Shown: positions 19,729-27,738 of the stretch, piece after piece
How the letters are laid out: each line of letters begins with the position of its first letter
Position numbering within the stretch: position 1 is the stretch's first letter
Source: Bacillus sp. ISL-55
GTDB taxonomy: Bacteria; Bacillota; Bacilli; Bacillales; Cytobacillaceae
Assembly (NCBI RefSeq): GCF_018613155.1
Contig: NZ_JAGGQU010000040.1
Coordinates: 1-49,318 of the forward strand
Direction: 5' to 3'
DNA length: 49,318 nucleotides
Program-made: the position numbers and the translations under genes
Notes under the pieces: model-generated
Told to the model about the DNA's origin: nothing
Databases searched by the model: none
The model's input: only the letters and a program-made list of their open reading frames with translations

Positions 19729-20478
19729 GTGCAGCGGTATTTTATTGATGAACAAGATAATATGGAACAATTCAATATCAGCGGCGATGATTATCATCAC
19801 ATTGTACGTGTTATGAGGATGAAGGCCGGGGACGAAATCATCTGTGTCACGCTCGCGGGCAAAAGTGCTGTTTGCCAGATTGAAGAAATTACCGATGAAA
19901 TCGTTGTGGCAAACGTTGTAAAATGGGAGGAAGGGACTACTGAGCTTCCGGTCCATGTCGTGATAGCGAGCGGTCTGCCCAAAGGGGATAAGCTCGAATT
20001 GATTATCCAGAAGGGTACTGAACTCGGTGCCTATGAATTTGTCCCTTTTACCGCATCCCGCTCAATCGTTAAATGGGACGGCAAAAAAGCTGCCAAAAAG
20101 GTTGAACGCTGGCAGAAGATTGCCAAGGAAGCTGCCGAGCAGTCCCATCGCAGCTATGTTCCAGAAGTGAAAGAACCTGTCAGTCTTAAAGAACTGATCA
20201 AGGCAAGCGATGAGTATACTTATAAGCTGGTTGCCTATGAGGAGGAAGCGAGGGAAGGCGAAGCTTCGGTCCTTTCTTCTACTCTCGCGAAATTGGGGAA
20301 AGGCGACAGCCTCCTGATTGTATTTGGTCCCGAGGGAGGACTTACCTCGGAGGAAGTTGACCTTTTTAATAAGAACGGATTTTTATCTTGTGGTCTCGGG
20401 CCGCGCATCTTGCGTACAGAAACAGCACCGCTATATGCTTTGTCTGCTGTTTCCTATCATTTTGAATTATTGGGGTGA
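19729..20478 (+). CDS. rsmE: RsmE, 16S rRNA m3U1498 methyltransferase
   Basis: 249 residues. RsmE methylates N3 of U1498 of 16S rRNA. An N-terminal PUA-like domain (about 1-70) is followed by a SPOUT knot domain with ASGLPKGDK, QKGTELGA, KEAAEQSHR, FGPEGGLT (near 200) and the cofactor-binding LGPRILRTETAP. The start was set at the second of two adjacent GTG codons (19729), giving MQRYF like the B. subtilis protein; the first GTG would add one valine. The ribosome site GCAGGTG is weak. mtaB starts five bases after the stop. Confidence 0.95.
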   Translation: MQRYFIDEQDNMEQFNISGDDYHHIVRVMRMKAGDEIICVTLAGKSAVCQIEEITDEIVVANVVKWEEGTTELPVHVVIASGLPKGDKLELIIQKGTELGAYEFVPFTASRSIVKWDGKKAAKKVERWQKIAKEAAEQSHRSYVPEVKEPVSLKELIKASDEYTYKLVAYEEEAREGEASVLSSTLAKLGKGDSLLIVFGPEGGLTSEEVDLFNKNGFLSCGLGPRILRTETAPLYALSAVSYHFELLG

Positions 20479-20483
20479 AGATA

Positions 20484-21836
20484 ATGCCTACAGTTGCTTT
20501 TCATACATTAGGTTGCAAGGTTAACCATTACGAAACAGAAGCCATTTGGCAGTTATTTAAGGAACAAGGATACGAGAGAGTAGAGTTTGAATCTACTTCA
20601 GATGTTTATGTCATCAACACATGTACAGTAACCAATACAGGGGACAAGAAGAGCCGCCAGGTCATCCGCCGGGCTGTCCGTAAGAATCCGGACGCTGTTA
20701 TTTGTGTTACAGGCTGCTACGCGCAAACTTCGCCAGCAGAAATCATGGCGATTCCTGGCGTTGATATTGTTGTCGGGACACAGGACCGCGTGAAAATGCT
20801 ACAGTATATCGAACAGTTCAAGCAAGAGCGGCAGCCAATCAATGCTGTTGGCAATATCATGAAGAACCGTGTCTATGAAGAGCTTGATGTACCTGCATTT
20901 ACAGACCGTACAAGGGCTTCATTGAAAATACAGGAAGGCTGCAATAATTTTTGCACTTTCTGTATCATCCCTTGGGCACGCGGTTTGATGAGATCCCGTG
21001 ACCCGCAGGAAGTCATCCGCCAGGCTCAGCAGCTTGTCGATGCAGGGTATAAGGAAATCGTTCTTACAGGCATCCATACCGGCGGCTACGGAGAAGATAT
21101 GAAAGACTACAACCTTGCTTCACTGCTTAGAGATCTAGAGGCACAAGTTAAGGGCATAAAGCGCCTGCGCATTTCTTCTATTGAAGCCAGCCAGATTACG
21201 GACGAAGTAATCGAGGTTATTGATCAATCCAATATTATCGTCCGCCACTTGCACATCCCGCTGCAATCTGGTTCTGACACAGTGTTGAAGCGCATGCGCC
21301 GCAAATATACGATGGAGTTTTTCGGAGAGCGCCTTGACAGACTGAAGGAAGTATTGCCAGGTCTTGCTGTTACATCTGATATCATTGTCGGTTTCCCTGG
21401 TGAAACGGAAGAAGAATTCATGGAAACTTTTAATTTCATCAAGAAACATCAATTCTCAGAGCTGCACGTCTTCCCTTATTCAAAACGGACAGGCACTCCT
21501 GCTGCGAGAATGGAAGACCAGGTGGACGAGGACGTGAAGAACGAACGCGTTCACAGATTGATTGAGCTTTCCAACCAGCTTGCAAAAGAATATGCTTCTC
21601 AGTTTGAAAATGAAGTGCTTGAAGTGATTCCTGAAGAAGTCTACAAGGAAGAGCCAGATAGCGGACTTTATGTAGGTTATACAGACAACTATTTGAAAGT
21701 TGTTTTCCCTGCTTCTGAAGAAATGATCGGTAAAATTGTGAAGGTCAAGATTGTAAAAGCAGGCTATCCTTACAATGAAGGGCAATTTGTCCGAGTGCTT
21801 GAGGATGAAATTGCAGCTGAACAAGCTGTTATGTAG
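20484..21836 (+). CDS. mtaB: MtaB, tRNA t6A37 methylthiotransferase
   Basis: 450 residues. MtaB converts t6A to ms2t6A at position 37 of ANN-decoding tRNAs. The N-terminal domain carries the auxiliary cluster cysteines Cys11 (LGCK), Cys47 (NTC) and Cys78 (TGCY). The radical SAM motif is Cys153, Cys157 and Cys160 (EGCNNFCTFC); a C-terminal TRAM domain follows. ATG 20484 follows GGGGTGAAG. The sequence FHTLGCKVNHYETEAIWQLF is very close to B. subtilis YqeV. It is the last gene of the rsmE-mtaB pair before a strong terminator. Confidence 0.96.
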   Translation: MPTVAFHTLGCKVNHYETEAIWQLFKEQGYERVEFESTSDVYVINTCTVTNTGDKKSRQVIRRAVRKNPDAVICVTGCYAQTSPAEIMAIPGVDIVVGTQDRVKMLQYIEQFKQERQPINAVGNIMKNRVYEELDVPAFTDRTRASLKIQEGCNNFCTFCIIPWARGLMRSRDPQEVIRQAQQLVDAGYKEIVLTGIHTGGYGEDMKDYNLASLLRDLEAQVKGIKRLRISSIEASQITDEVIEVIDQSNIIVRHLHIPLQSGSDTVLKRMRRKYTMEFFGERLDRLKEVLPGLAVTSDIIVGFPGETEEEFMETFNFIKKHQFSELHVFPYSKRTGTPAARMEDQVDEDVKNERVHRLIELSNQLAKEYASQFENEVLEVIPEEVYKEEPDSGLYVGYTDNYLKVVFPASEEMIGKIVKVKIVKAGYPYNEGQFVRVLEDEIAAEQAVM

Positions 21837-21847
21837 TTAAATGTGAA

Positions 21848-21877
21848 AGAGCTGGCATATTGCCAGCTCTCTTTTTA
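21848..21877 (+). terminator. Terminator after mtaB
   Basis: AGAGCTGGCA-tat-TGCCAGCTCT followed by a T-rich run; a perfect rho-independent terminator. Confidence 0.93.
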
Positions 21878-21936
21878 TAGTTAAGGAAATTATAAAATTA
21901 TTTAGGTGTGGATAACTGCATGTAGTTTTCTTAATC

Positions 21937-22053
21937 CAGCTCCAGCGCCTAGCCCCTCGAGTCGCTTCGATCCGTCCATTGAAGTCAAAGAACGACTTCA
22001 TTGGGCGGCCCTCCAGCGCTTGTCGGGGCTGAACGAGGCGCTTGCGCTTTTTG
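21937..22053 (+). repeat. Dispersed structured repeat, copy B (short form)
   Basis: Complete short form: front AGCGCCT (21944-21950) pairs with AGGCGCT (22036-22042); AGCCCC pairs with GGGGCT; an inner hairpin has TGAAGTC with GACTTCA, extended by CCGTCCA with TGGGCGG. It ends GCGCTTGCGCTTTTT. Confidence 0.93.
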
Positions 22054-22083
22054 TTCCTGTATAAGAAAGTATAAATTTTTCAC

Positions 22084-22220
22084 TTAGATTAGTGTCTAGC
22101 TCCAGCGCCTAGCCCCTCGAGACGTTTCGGCCCTGCCAATGAAGTCAAAGAGCGACTTCACTGTCAGGCCCTCCAAAGCTTGTCGGTGCTGAACAAGGCG
22201 CTTGCGCTTTTCTAATCTAA
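22084..22220 (+). repeat. Dispersed structured repeat, copy C (short form, with terminal inverted repeats)
   Basis: Second copy 30 bases after copy B, same orientation. Its ends are perfect 9-base inverted repeats, TTAGATTAG (22084-22092) and CTAATCTAA (22212-22220). The inner stem arms are CCTGCCA and TGTCAGG. With copy B it fills the 448-base gap between mtaB and yqeW, which holds no gene. Confidence 0.9.
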
Positions 22221-22284
22221 TGGTCGATTTAGTTAGATATCGACCACATTTCCTGTTTCTTCGTCCAAATGAGATTTTCAACCA

Positions 22285-23208
22285 CTAACTGCGCCCATGA
22301 ATGAGTTCAATCATTTTACCGAATTTCTCGGCAACTGGGAGAACGAGTATCGAAGCGATTACGTTGTAAACAACACTGACATGTGCCAGCTGGACTTCTG
22401 GTCTTATGGCTGTCATTGGAGCCAGTGCAGCTATTTGTTCAATGAAAGGATAGAAGATTGCCGCGCCTGTGATATTCAGCCATACGTGAGCAAACGCTGT
22501 GAGCCTGGCTTCTTTGCCGGCACCAATGGATGCTAGCATGGCGGTAATGCAAGTACCTATATTGGCACCAAGCATCGCAGCTATTGCTGAATCCATGCTT
22601 AAAGTTCCTTCTGATAGAAATCCCATGATGATCCCAGTCATCGCGGTACTTGATTGGATCATAGCGGTCACAACTGTGCCTGTGAAAATGCTGATTAAAT
22701 GGCTGTTGTTCAGGTTGGTAAGTGCTAGCTCCACAATTGGCAGGCTGGTCACAGGGTCGGCGAGGAAAGTGAAACCGCGCATGGCAGCAAAAACAGCAGC
22801 CATCCCAAAGGCAATCGCCCCGATGTTTTGCCATGTTCTGTTTCTTGATACCATTAAAATTGCACCTATAACAGCAAACGGAACGATAAAAGCATCGATG
22901 TTGAAAGTAATGATTTCAAGAGTGAAGGTTGTCCCTATATTTGATCCAAGAATGATTCCGATTGATTGCGAGAATTTCAGCAGGCCTGCTGAAATCAATC
23001 CAATCGTGATGACCATGACAGCGGAACTGCTGTGCAAGAGTGCGGTCACTACCATTCCTGCAATCAACCCTTTTAGTGGTGAATCGGTCATGACGGTCAG
23101 CCAGTTTTTCAATCTGGTGGCAGAAAGCTCGAACAAGCCTTTTCGAAGCAATGTCATGCCGCCGATGAAAACAGCGAGAAATAATAGGAAAAATAATAGA
23201 TAGACCAT
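22285..23208 (-). CDS. yqeW: YqeW, Na/phosphate cotransporter family membrane protein
   Basis: 307 residues, nine or so membrane segments. Two copies of the Na/Pi-cotransporter repeat are visible, each with a serine-rich motif: LLHSSSAVMVITIGLISAG (about 60-80) and MIQSSTAMTGIIMGFLSEG in the second half, each followed by GxNIGT (GSNIGTTFT, GANIGTCIT). The family (PF02690) moves phosphate with sodium; the substrate here is unproven. The ATG at 23206-23208 follows GGAGGGGGAG; upstream in-frame codons give a non-conserved extension and were rejected. The gene is on the opposite strand to its neighbours, as in B. subtilis. Confidence 0.9.
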   Translation of the reverse strand: MVYLLFFLLFLAVFIGGMTLLRKGLFELSATRLKNWLTVMTDSPLKGLIAGMVVTALLHSSSAVMVITIGLISAGLLKFSQSIGIILGSNIGTTFTLEIITFNIDAFIVPFAVIGAILMVSRNRTWQNIGAIAFGMAAVFAAMRGFTFLADPVTSLPIVELALTNLNNSHLISIFTGTVVTAMIQSSTAMTGIIMGFLSEGTLSMDSAIAAMLGANIGTCITAMLASIGAGKEARLTAFAHVWLNITGAAIFYPFIEQIAALAPMTAIRPEVQLAHVSVVYNVIASILVLPVAEKFGKMIELIHGRS

Positions 23209-23324
23209 TGGACTCCCCCTCCAATTTAAATGTATGAAAAGGAGGACAGGACATGCTAACAAAATTTGTTGCCTGTATGTTATCCTGCAAAAGTACATAA
23301 TGTAAAAACAAGGGCTAATTACAG

Positions 23325-23353
23325 TTGACCTCATGCCAGTGTTATATTATAAT
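23325..23353 (+). promoter_or_regulatory. SigA promoter of rpsU-yqeY
   Basis: TTGACC (23325-23330), 17-base spacer, TATAAT (23348-23353): near consensus, 66 bases before rpsU. Confidence 0.8.
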
Positions 23354-23418
23354 TGCAAGGTACATGGTTTCCATGTGTTTTGGTGTTAGTGTGTTGTGCT
23401 CGGAGGGAGGGAAAGAGA

Positions 23419-23592
23419 ATGTCTAAAACTGTCGTTCGTAAAAACGAATCGCTTGAAGATGCTCTTCGACGCTTCAAACGTACTGTATCTAAATCAGGTA
23501 CTATCCAAGAAGCTAGAAAGCGCGAATTCTACGAAAAACCTAGTGTAAAGCGTAAGAAAAAGTCTGAAGCTGCTAGAAAACGCAAGTTCTAA
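23419..23592 (+). CDS. rpsU: 30S ribosomal protein S21
   Basis: 57 residues, very basic, [20 protein letters not shown] to [12 protein letters not shown], the usual length of Bacillus S21, a small-subunit protein near the mRNA exit. ATG 23419 follows GGAGGGAGG. An in-frame ATG 22 codons upstream lies in the promoter region and was rejected. yqeY starts 17 bases after it. Confidence 0.98.
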   Translation: MSKTVVRKNESLEDALRRFKRTVSKSGTIQEARKREFYEKPSVKRKKKSEAARKRKF

Positions 23593-23609
23593 GAGAGGGT
23601 GGAATCTAA

Positions 23610-24056
23610 TTGAGTCTACTCGAGCGTTTAAATAATGATATGAAACAAGCGATGAAGAACAAAGAAAAGGACAGACTCACGACGATTCGGATGGTCAAAG
23701 CATCTCTGCAGAACGAAGCAATCAAGTTCGGCAAGCAGGAATTATCCGAAGAAGAAGAGTTAACTGTACTTTCTCGTGAAGTGAAGCAACGCAAAGATTC
23801 CCTCCAGGAATTTGAAAAGGCAGGTCGACAAGACCTCGTTGAAAAGATACAAAATGAATTAAAGCATGTCGAAATTTACATGCCACAGCAGCTTAGCGAA
23901 GAAGAAGTGACTGAAATTGTCAAAGAAGCTATCGCGGAGACCGGTGCGGCATCGAAAGCCGATATGGGTAGAGTAATGGCTGTCCTTATGCCTAAAGTAA
24001 AAGGTAAAGCAGACGGATCTCTCGTTAATAAACTTGTACAACAACACCTTTCATAA
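23610..24056 (+). CDS. yqeY: YqeY, GatB/Yqey-domain protein
   Basis: 148 residues, the usual length. The start is TTG with GAGGGTGG about 10 bases upstream, giving [17 protein letters not shown], which I recognise as the B. subtilis YqeY N-terminus. The protein consists of an N-terminal helical domain and the C-terminal three-helix domain also found at the end of GatB (tRNA-dependent amidotransferase subunit), with a typical [19 protein letters not shown] segment. A tRNA-related role is inferred from that relation only. It is co-transcribed with rpsU and followed by a strong terminator. Confidence 0.95.
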   Translation: MSLLERLNNDMKQAMKNKEKDRLTTIRMVKASLQNEAIKFGKQELSEEEELTVLSREVKQRKDSLQEFEKAGRQDLVEKIQNELKHVEIYMPQQLSEEEVTEIVKEAIAETGAASKADMGRVMAVLMPKVKGKADGSLVNKLVQQHLS

Positions 24057-24064
24057 AAAGCTCG

Positions 24065-24096
24065 AAGGCCGCGGGATATTCTTGCGGCCTTTTTAG
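24065..24096 (+). terminator. Terminator of rpsU-yqeY
   Basis: AGGCCGC, about 10 bases, GCGGCCT, then TTTT. Confidence 0.92.
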
Positions 24097-24202
24097 CGTA
24101 TAATAAGAAGTGTCTTCAAATAGTATTTTGTGTTTCATTGAACTTAAATACATAATCTTTACACTGCAGCTGGATTCTTTTTTTAAATCTGTTAAAAATC
24201 AA

Positions 24203-24229
24203 TGAAACCTTTTACTGTGCGAATGCGTA
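24203..24229 (+). promoter_or_regulatory. SigW-type (ECF) promoter of nfeD-floA-yqfB
   Basis: TGAAAC (24203-24208), 17-base spacer, CGTA (24226-24229), matching the SigW consensus exactly. In B. subtilis yqeZ-floA-yqfB is a SigW operon induced by envelope-active agents, so both sequence and context agree. Confidence 0.88.
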
Positions 24230-24269
24230 TTACCAATATGGCCTTATTTTATAGAATGGAGGTGCCGAA

Positions 24270-25589
24270 TTGAAAATCAAATCAGTGATTGCGAGCATCA
24301 TTATCCTCTTGTCACTGGCCAGTCTGATCAATCCATTCTCTGCAGCTGCGGATGAAAAGGTTGTCTACGTGGTGCCGATTGAAGAAACAGTCGAAAAGGG
24401 ATTGCTTGCTTTCCTGGAAAGAGCGGTGGAGGAGGCTGAAGAGGCTGGTGCTGAAGCAATCATTTTTGACGTGCATACACCCGGTGGAGTCGTTGATGCC
24501 GCTGATGGGATAGGGAAACTTTTGACAGGCACTGACTTGAAGACAGTTGCCTTTGTCAACAAAAAAGCGTTATCCGCGGGTGCATATATTTCACTGAATA
24601 CAGATGAGATTTATATGGTTCCCGGAGCTACGATGGGATCGGCTGCGATCATAGACCAACAGGGCAATACTGCTGGAAAGAAAGCGGAGTCATACTGGTT
24701 TGCTGCCATGAAAGCGGCTGCCGTTGAGAGTGGAAGAGATCCGATTTATGCCCAGGCGATGGCTGATGACAGCATAGATCTTCCGGAATTAGGGGCAGGC
24801 AAGGGTAAGCTGCTGACTCTTACGGCAAATCAGGCCCTTGAAGTGGGCTATTCAGAAGGAACGGTAAAAAACCTCAATGAGGTATTGGAAAAAATCGGTT
24901 TAGAGAATGCGGAGATCAGGAATGTGAATGAAACTTTCGCTGAAAAGCTGGCGAGATTCATAACGCATCCAGTTGTGATTCCGATTCTGATGACAGTCGG
25001 AAGCCTTGGTTTGGTGCTGGAACTTTATTCTCCTGGGTTTGGACTGCCGGGTATAGCGGGATTATCGGCACTGCTATTATTCTTCTACGGACATATGGTA
25101 GCTGGACTCGCTGGCTTTGAAACGCTGATCTTGTTCGCGCTTGGCGTTGGACTTATATTGCTTGAGTTATTCATTCCAGGAGGAATAGCTGGAGTTATTG
25201 GTTTATTAGCTATCTTTGCAAGCTTTTTTATGGCATCTGATAATGTGGTGCATATGGGTATTTCGTTACTGATCGCCTTGACTGCGTCCATCGTATTATC
25301 TATTTTAATGATAAGGGTGTTTGGAAAAAAGATGAAATTTTTCAGAAGAATCATACTGACAGATTCAACAAGCACTGAAAAGGGATATGTATCCAATAAA
25401 AACCGCCTTGAACTGATTGGCGTAGAAGGAATCACATTGACTCCCCTCAGACCATCAGGAACAATCGTTGTTGACGATGAACGCATTGATGCTGTCAGTG
25501 AGGGTGGATTTATTGCAAAGAATAAGAAAGTTAGGATTGTAAAAACGGAAGGCTCGAGAATTGTGGTTAGAGAGGTTCCAGAGATCTAA
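24270..25589 (+). CDS. yqeZ: NfeD-family membrane serine protease-like protein (YqeZ)
   Basis: 439 residues, long-form NfeD. A signal peptide (about 1-27, ending FSAAADE) is followed by a ClpP/SppA-like domain (about 30-210) with FDVHTPGGVVDAA and the presumed catalytic serine in ALSAGAY (near 101); then four or five membrane segments (about 230-350) and a C-terminal OB-fold (about 370-439). The family acts with flotillin-like proteins, and floA follows 154 bases later. The start is TTG with GGAGGTG upstream. The SigW-type promoter points to envelope-stress control. Confidence 0.92.
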   Translation: MKIKSVIASIIILLSLASLINPFSAAADEKVVYVVPIEETVEKGLLAFLERAVEEAEEAGAEAIIFDVHTPGGVVDAADGIGKLLTGTDLKTVAFVNKKALSAGAYISLNTDEIYMVPGATMGSAAIIDQQGNTAGKKAESYWFAAMKAAAVESGRDPIYAQAMADDSIDLPELGAGKGKLLTLTANQALEVGYSEGTVKNLNEVLEKIGLENAEIRNVNETFAEKLARFITHPVVIPILMTVGSLGLVLELYSPGFGLPGIAGLSALLLFFYGHMVAGLAGFETLILFALGVGLILLELFIPGGIAGVIGLLAIFASFFMASDNVVHMGISLLIALTASIVLSILMIRVFGKKMKFFRRIILTDSTSTEKGYVSNKNRLELIGVEGITLTPLRPSGTIVVDDERIDAVSEGGFIAKNKKVRIVKTEGSRIVVREVPEI

Positions 25590-25743
25590 TTTGTTCTTTC
25601 ATTGTATTGTTCGTTGAGGTATTCTTGCCCGACGAGTCGATGAAGTAACAAGTAGAGATAAATACCAATGGTCTTTGAGCTTATTTGGTAAAATAAAGAA
25701 GATTCAAAGAACATGGAATAATATTTTTTAGGAGGCAGTTCAT

Positions 25744-26739
25744 ATGGACGCAAGTACAGCTTTTGTTTTAGTAGCGATTGCACTTGGGATTATTTTCCTT
25801 GGTGTTTTGCTGACATTTGTGCCGGTAATGCTATGGATTTCAGCATTAGCAGCAGGTGTCAGGGTCAGTATTTTCACGCTGATTGGGATGAGGTTAAGAA
25901 GGGTTATCCCAAGCAGGGTCATCAATCCGATGATCAAGGCTCATAAAGCAGGGTTAAATGTTACAACAAACCAGCTTGAAAGCCATTATCTTGCTGGAGG
26001 TAATGTAGATAGGGTTGTAAATGCCCTGATTGCAGCACACCGTGCGAATATTGAACTTTCATTCGAAAGAGCGGCAGCGATTGACCTTGCCGGCCGTGAT
26101 GTATTAGAAGCGGTACAAATGAGTGTAAATCCAAAGGTAATTGAAACACCATTCATCGCTGGTGTGGCTATGGATGGGATTGAAGTAAAAGCTAAAGCAA
26201 GGATTACCGTAAGAGCAAACATCGACAGACTTGTCGGGGGTGCTGGTGAAGAAACGATCGTTGCCCGTGTTGGTGAAGGGATTGTATCGACAATTGGTTC
26301 TTCCGGTAATCATAAAAAAGTGTTAGAGAATCCGGATATGATTTCACAAACGGTTCTTTCAAAAGGACTGGATGCAGGTACAGCTTTTGAAATTCTATCG
26401 ATTGATATTGCGGACGTTGATATCGGCAAGAATATCGGTGCAGAGCTTCAGACAGAGCAGGCGGAAGCGGACAAGAAGATTGCCCAGGCAAAAGCCGAGG
26501 AGCGTCGCGCTATGGCCGTAGCTCAGGAACAGGAAATGAAAGCGCGCGTCGAGGAAATGAGAGCGAAGGTCGTCGAGGCCGAAGCAACTGTACCATTGGC
26601 AATGGCGGAAGCGCTGCGTGAAGGCAATATTGGTGTGATGGATTATATGAATATCCAGAATATCGAAGCGGACACAGATATGAGAGGGTCGATTGGCAAC
26701 CTTTCAAACAATAAAAAAGATGATAAAAATAATAACTGA
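25744..26739 (+). CDS. floA: FloA, flotillin-like membrane microdomain scaffold
   Basis: 331 residues, the exact B. subtilis FloA length as I recall it. FloA organises functional membrane microdomains and affects membrane fluidity, signalling and biofilm. Residues 5-45 are hydrophobic (membrane hairpin), the PHB/SPFH domain is about 60-220, and the C-terminal part is rich in Glu-Ala repeats ([20 protein letters not shown]) for oligomerisation. The ribosome site AGGAGG is strong. It belongs to the nfeD-floA-yqfB unit. Confidence 0.97.
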   Translation: MDASTAFVLVAIALGIIFLGVLLTFVPVMLWISALAAGVRVSIFTLIGMRLRRVIPSRVINPMIKAHKAGLNVTTNQLESHYLAGGNVDRVVNALIAAHRANIELSFERAAAIDLAGRDVLEAVQMSVNPKVIETPFIAGVAMDGIEVKAKARITVRANIDRLVGGAGEETIVARVGEGIVSTIGSSGNHKKVLENPDMISQTVLSKGLDAGTAFEILSIDIADVDIGKNIGAELQTEQAEADKKIAQAKAEERRAMAVAQEQEMKARVEEMRAKVVEAEATVPLAMAEALREGNIGVMDYMNIQNIEADTDMRGSIGNLSNNKKDDKNNN

Positions 26740-26773
26740 TGCGAGAACCCGTTAAAAGAAAGGGGGGCTACTC

Positions 26774-27328
26774 ATGGAAATTTTATTTGAATTGTTCAGT
26801 AACCCTATAGCCCTGTTTATTCTGATCGGGGTCATCTCAAGTCTTTTCAATAAAAAGAAGCAGGACGGCCAGCAGCCGCAGCGCCGTCCGGTCAGGCCCC
26901 CAGGACCGATACAACAGCCTGGACCAGCAAGGCAGCCTCGTCCTGCGCCTGCCAGGAGACAGCCGGCGGAGGCAAGGGTTGAGCCTCAATCTGAAATTGA
27001 AAAAGGTAATCGCAGAGAATCAGAGAGAACCCGGAATTCAGAAAAGAAGTTCTCTGGTGATACTGGTGTGGAAATCATTAATGATCTCCAGAAGGTTTAT
27101 CTGGAAAGAAAGCTTCAGTCTGAAGAGCAGATGAACAAACAGAGCTCAAGTAAAGGTCGCATGTCTGCTGGTGAATCATCAGGACGATTAATGCAAAAAA
27201 GGGAACAAAAAGAACCAGAAGTTGTCTTCCAGCCAGACAGGGACACCCTAATAGAGGGGTTGATTTGGGCTGAAGTCCTTGGTAAACCGAGGGCTAAAAG
27301 GCCATACAACCCGCTCAGAAGATATTAG
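26774..27328 (+). CDS. yqfB: YqfB-like protein with a proline/arginine-rich linker
   Basis: 184 residues. An N-terminal hydrophobic helix (about 1-22) is followed by a low-complexity segment rich in Pro, Arg and Gln (about 30-70), a charged middle, and a compact end LIEGLIWAEVLGKPRAKRPY. The symbol rests on position after floA in a SigW-type unit; as I recall B. subtilis YqfB is shorter, and the extra length is mostly linker. No catalytic motif is visible. It may be a membrane-tethered partner of FloA (inference). AAGGGGGG precedes the ATG. Confidence 0.7.
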   Translation: MEILFELFSNPIALFILIGVISSLFNKKKQDGQQPQRRPVRPPGPIQQPGPARQPRPAPARRQPAEARVEPQSEIEKGNRRESERTRNSEKKFSGDTGVEIINDLQKVYLERKLQSEEQMNKQSSSKGRMSAGESSGRLMQKREQKEPEVVFQPDRDTLIEGLIWAEVLGKPRAKRPYNPLRRY

Positions 27329-27387
27329 GTATAATAATTCGCCCTCGTTTTGGAAGAATGCGTATCCATAAAGTTAAAAATGGTGCT

Positions 27388-27438
27388 AGAACCTCCTTTT
27401 TTCTCATACATATGAGATGAAAGGGGGTTCTTTTTTTT
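27388..27438 (+). terminator. Terminator fused to the yqfC ribosome site
   Basis: A 20-position stem (27388-27407 with 27412-27431; one mismatch, two G-T pairs) is closed by a 4-base loop and followed by eight T, after which the yqfC ATG starts at once. The 3' arm contains AAGGGGG, the yqfC Shine-Dalgarno. It should end the nfeD-floA-yqfB transcript and hide the yqfC ribosome site in any read-through RNA. Confidence 0.93.
27405..27413 (+). promoter_or_regulatory. Possible SigE -10 element for yqfC-yqfD in the terminator loop
   Basis: CATACATAT resembles the SigE -10 consensus (CATACA-T). No good SigE -35 was found at the right distance, so this is tentative. A start about 7 bases downstream would omit the 5' arm of the hairpin. 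Confidence 0.35.
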
Positions 27439-27723
27439 ATGGCAAAAAAATGGGGCCAGTATGTACGTAAATGGATGACGCAAAAAATGGATCTTCCTCA
27501 AGATGTCATGATGGATCTCCCTAGAATCACGATGATTGGGCATGTCCATATTTATATAGAGAATCACAGAGGTCTGCTTGCTTTTTCCGATGGAGAAGTG
27601 CGATTGATGATTAAAGGGGGGCAGCTTCTTGTTAAGGGAAAAGCATTTGTGATCAAGACAATATTGCCTGAAGAAATCTTGCTCGAAGGAAAAATAGATC
27701 AGGTTATTTATATAAATGATTGA
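27439..27723 (+). CDS. yqfC: Sporulation protein YqfC
   Basis: 94 residues, YabP/YqfC family. The body contains LPRITMIGHVHIYIENHRGL and GQLLVKGKAFVIKTI, the compact beta-rich pattern of this family of sporulation proteins. Its biochemical role is unknown; in B. subtilis yqfC-yqfD is expressed in the mother cell under SigE. The ATG directly abuts the T-tract of an upstream terminator and uses a Shine-Dalgarno inside that hairpin. yqfD starts 15 bases after the stop. Confidence 0.92.
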   Translation: MAKKWGQYVRKWMTQKMDLPQDVMMDLPRITMIGHVHIYIENHRGLLAFSDGEVRLMIKGGQLLVKGKAFVIKTILPEEILLEGKIDQVIYIND

Positions 27724-27738
27724 TTGAGGGGGAGACGA

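Noticed and set aside
22499-23203. 234-codon plus-strand ORF opposite yqeW
   Set aside because: It is the complement of a membrane-protein gene, a common cause of long shadow ORFs; the minus-strand product has clear Na/Pi-cotransporter motifs.
23209-23334. 42-residue N-terminal extension of YqeW
   Set aside because: The internal ATG at 23206-23208 has a strong ribosome site and gives the 307-residue family length; the extension is not family-like.
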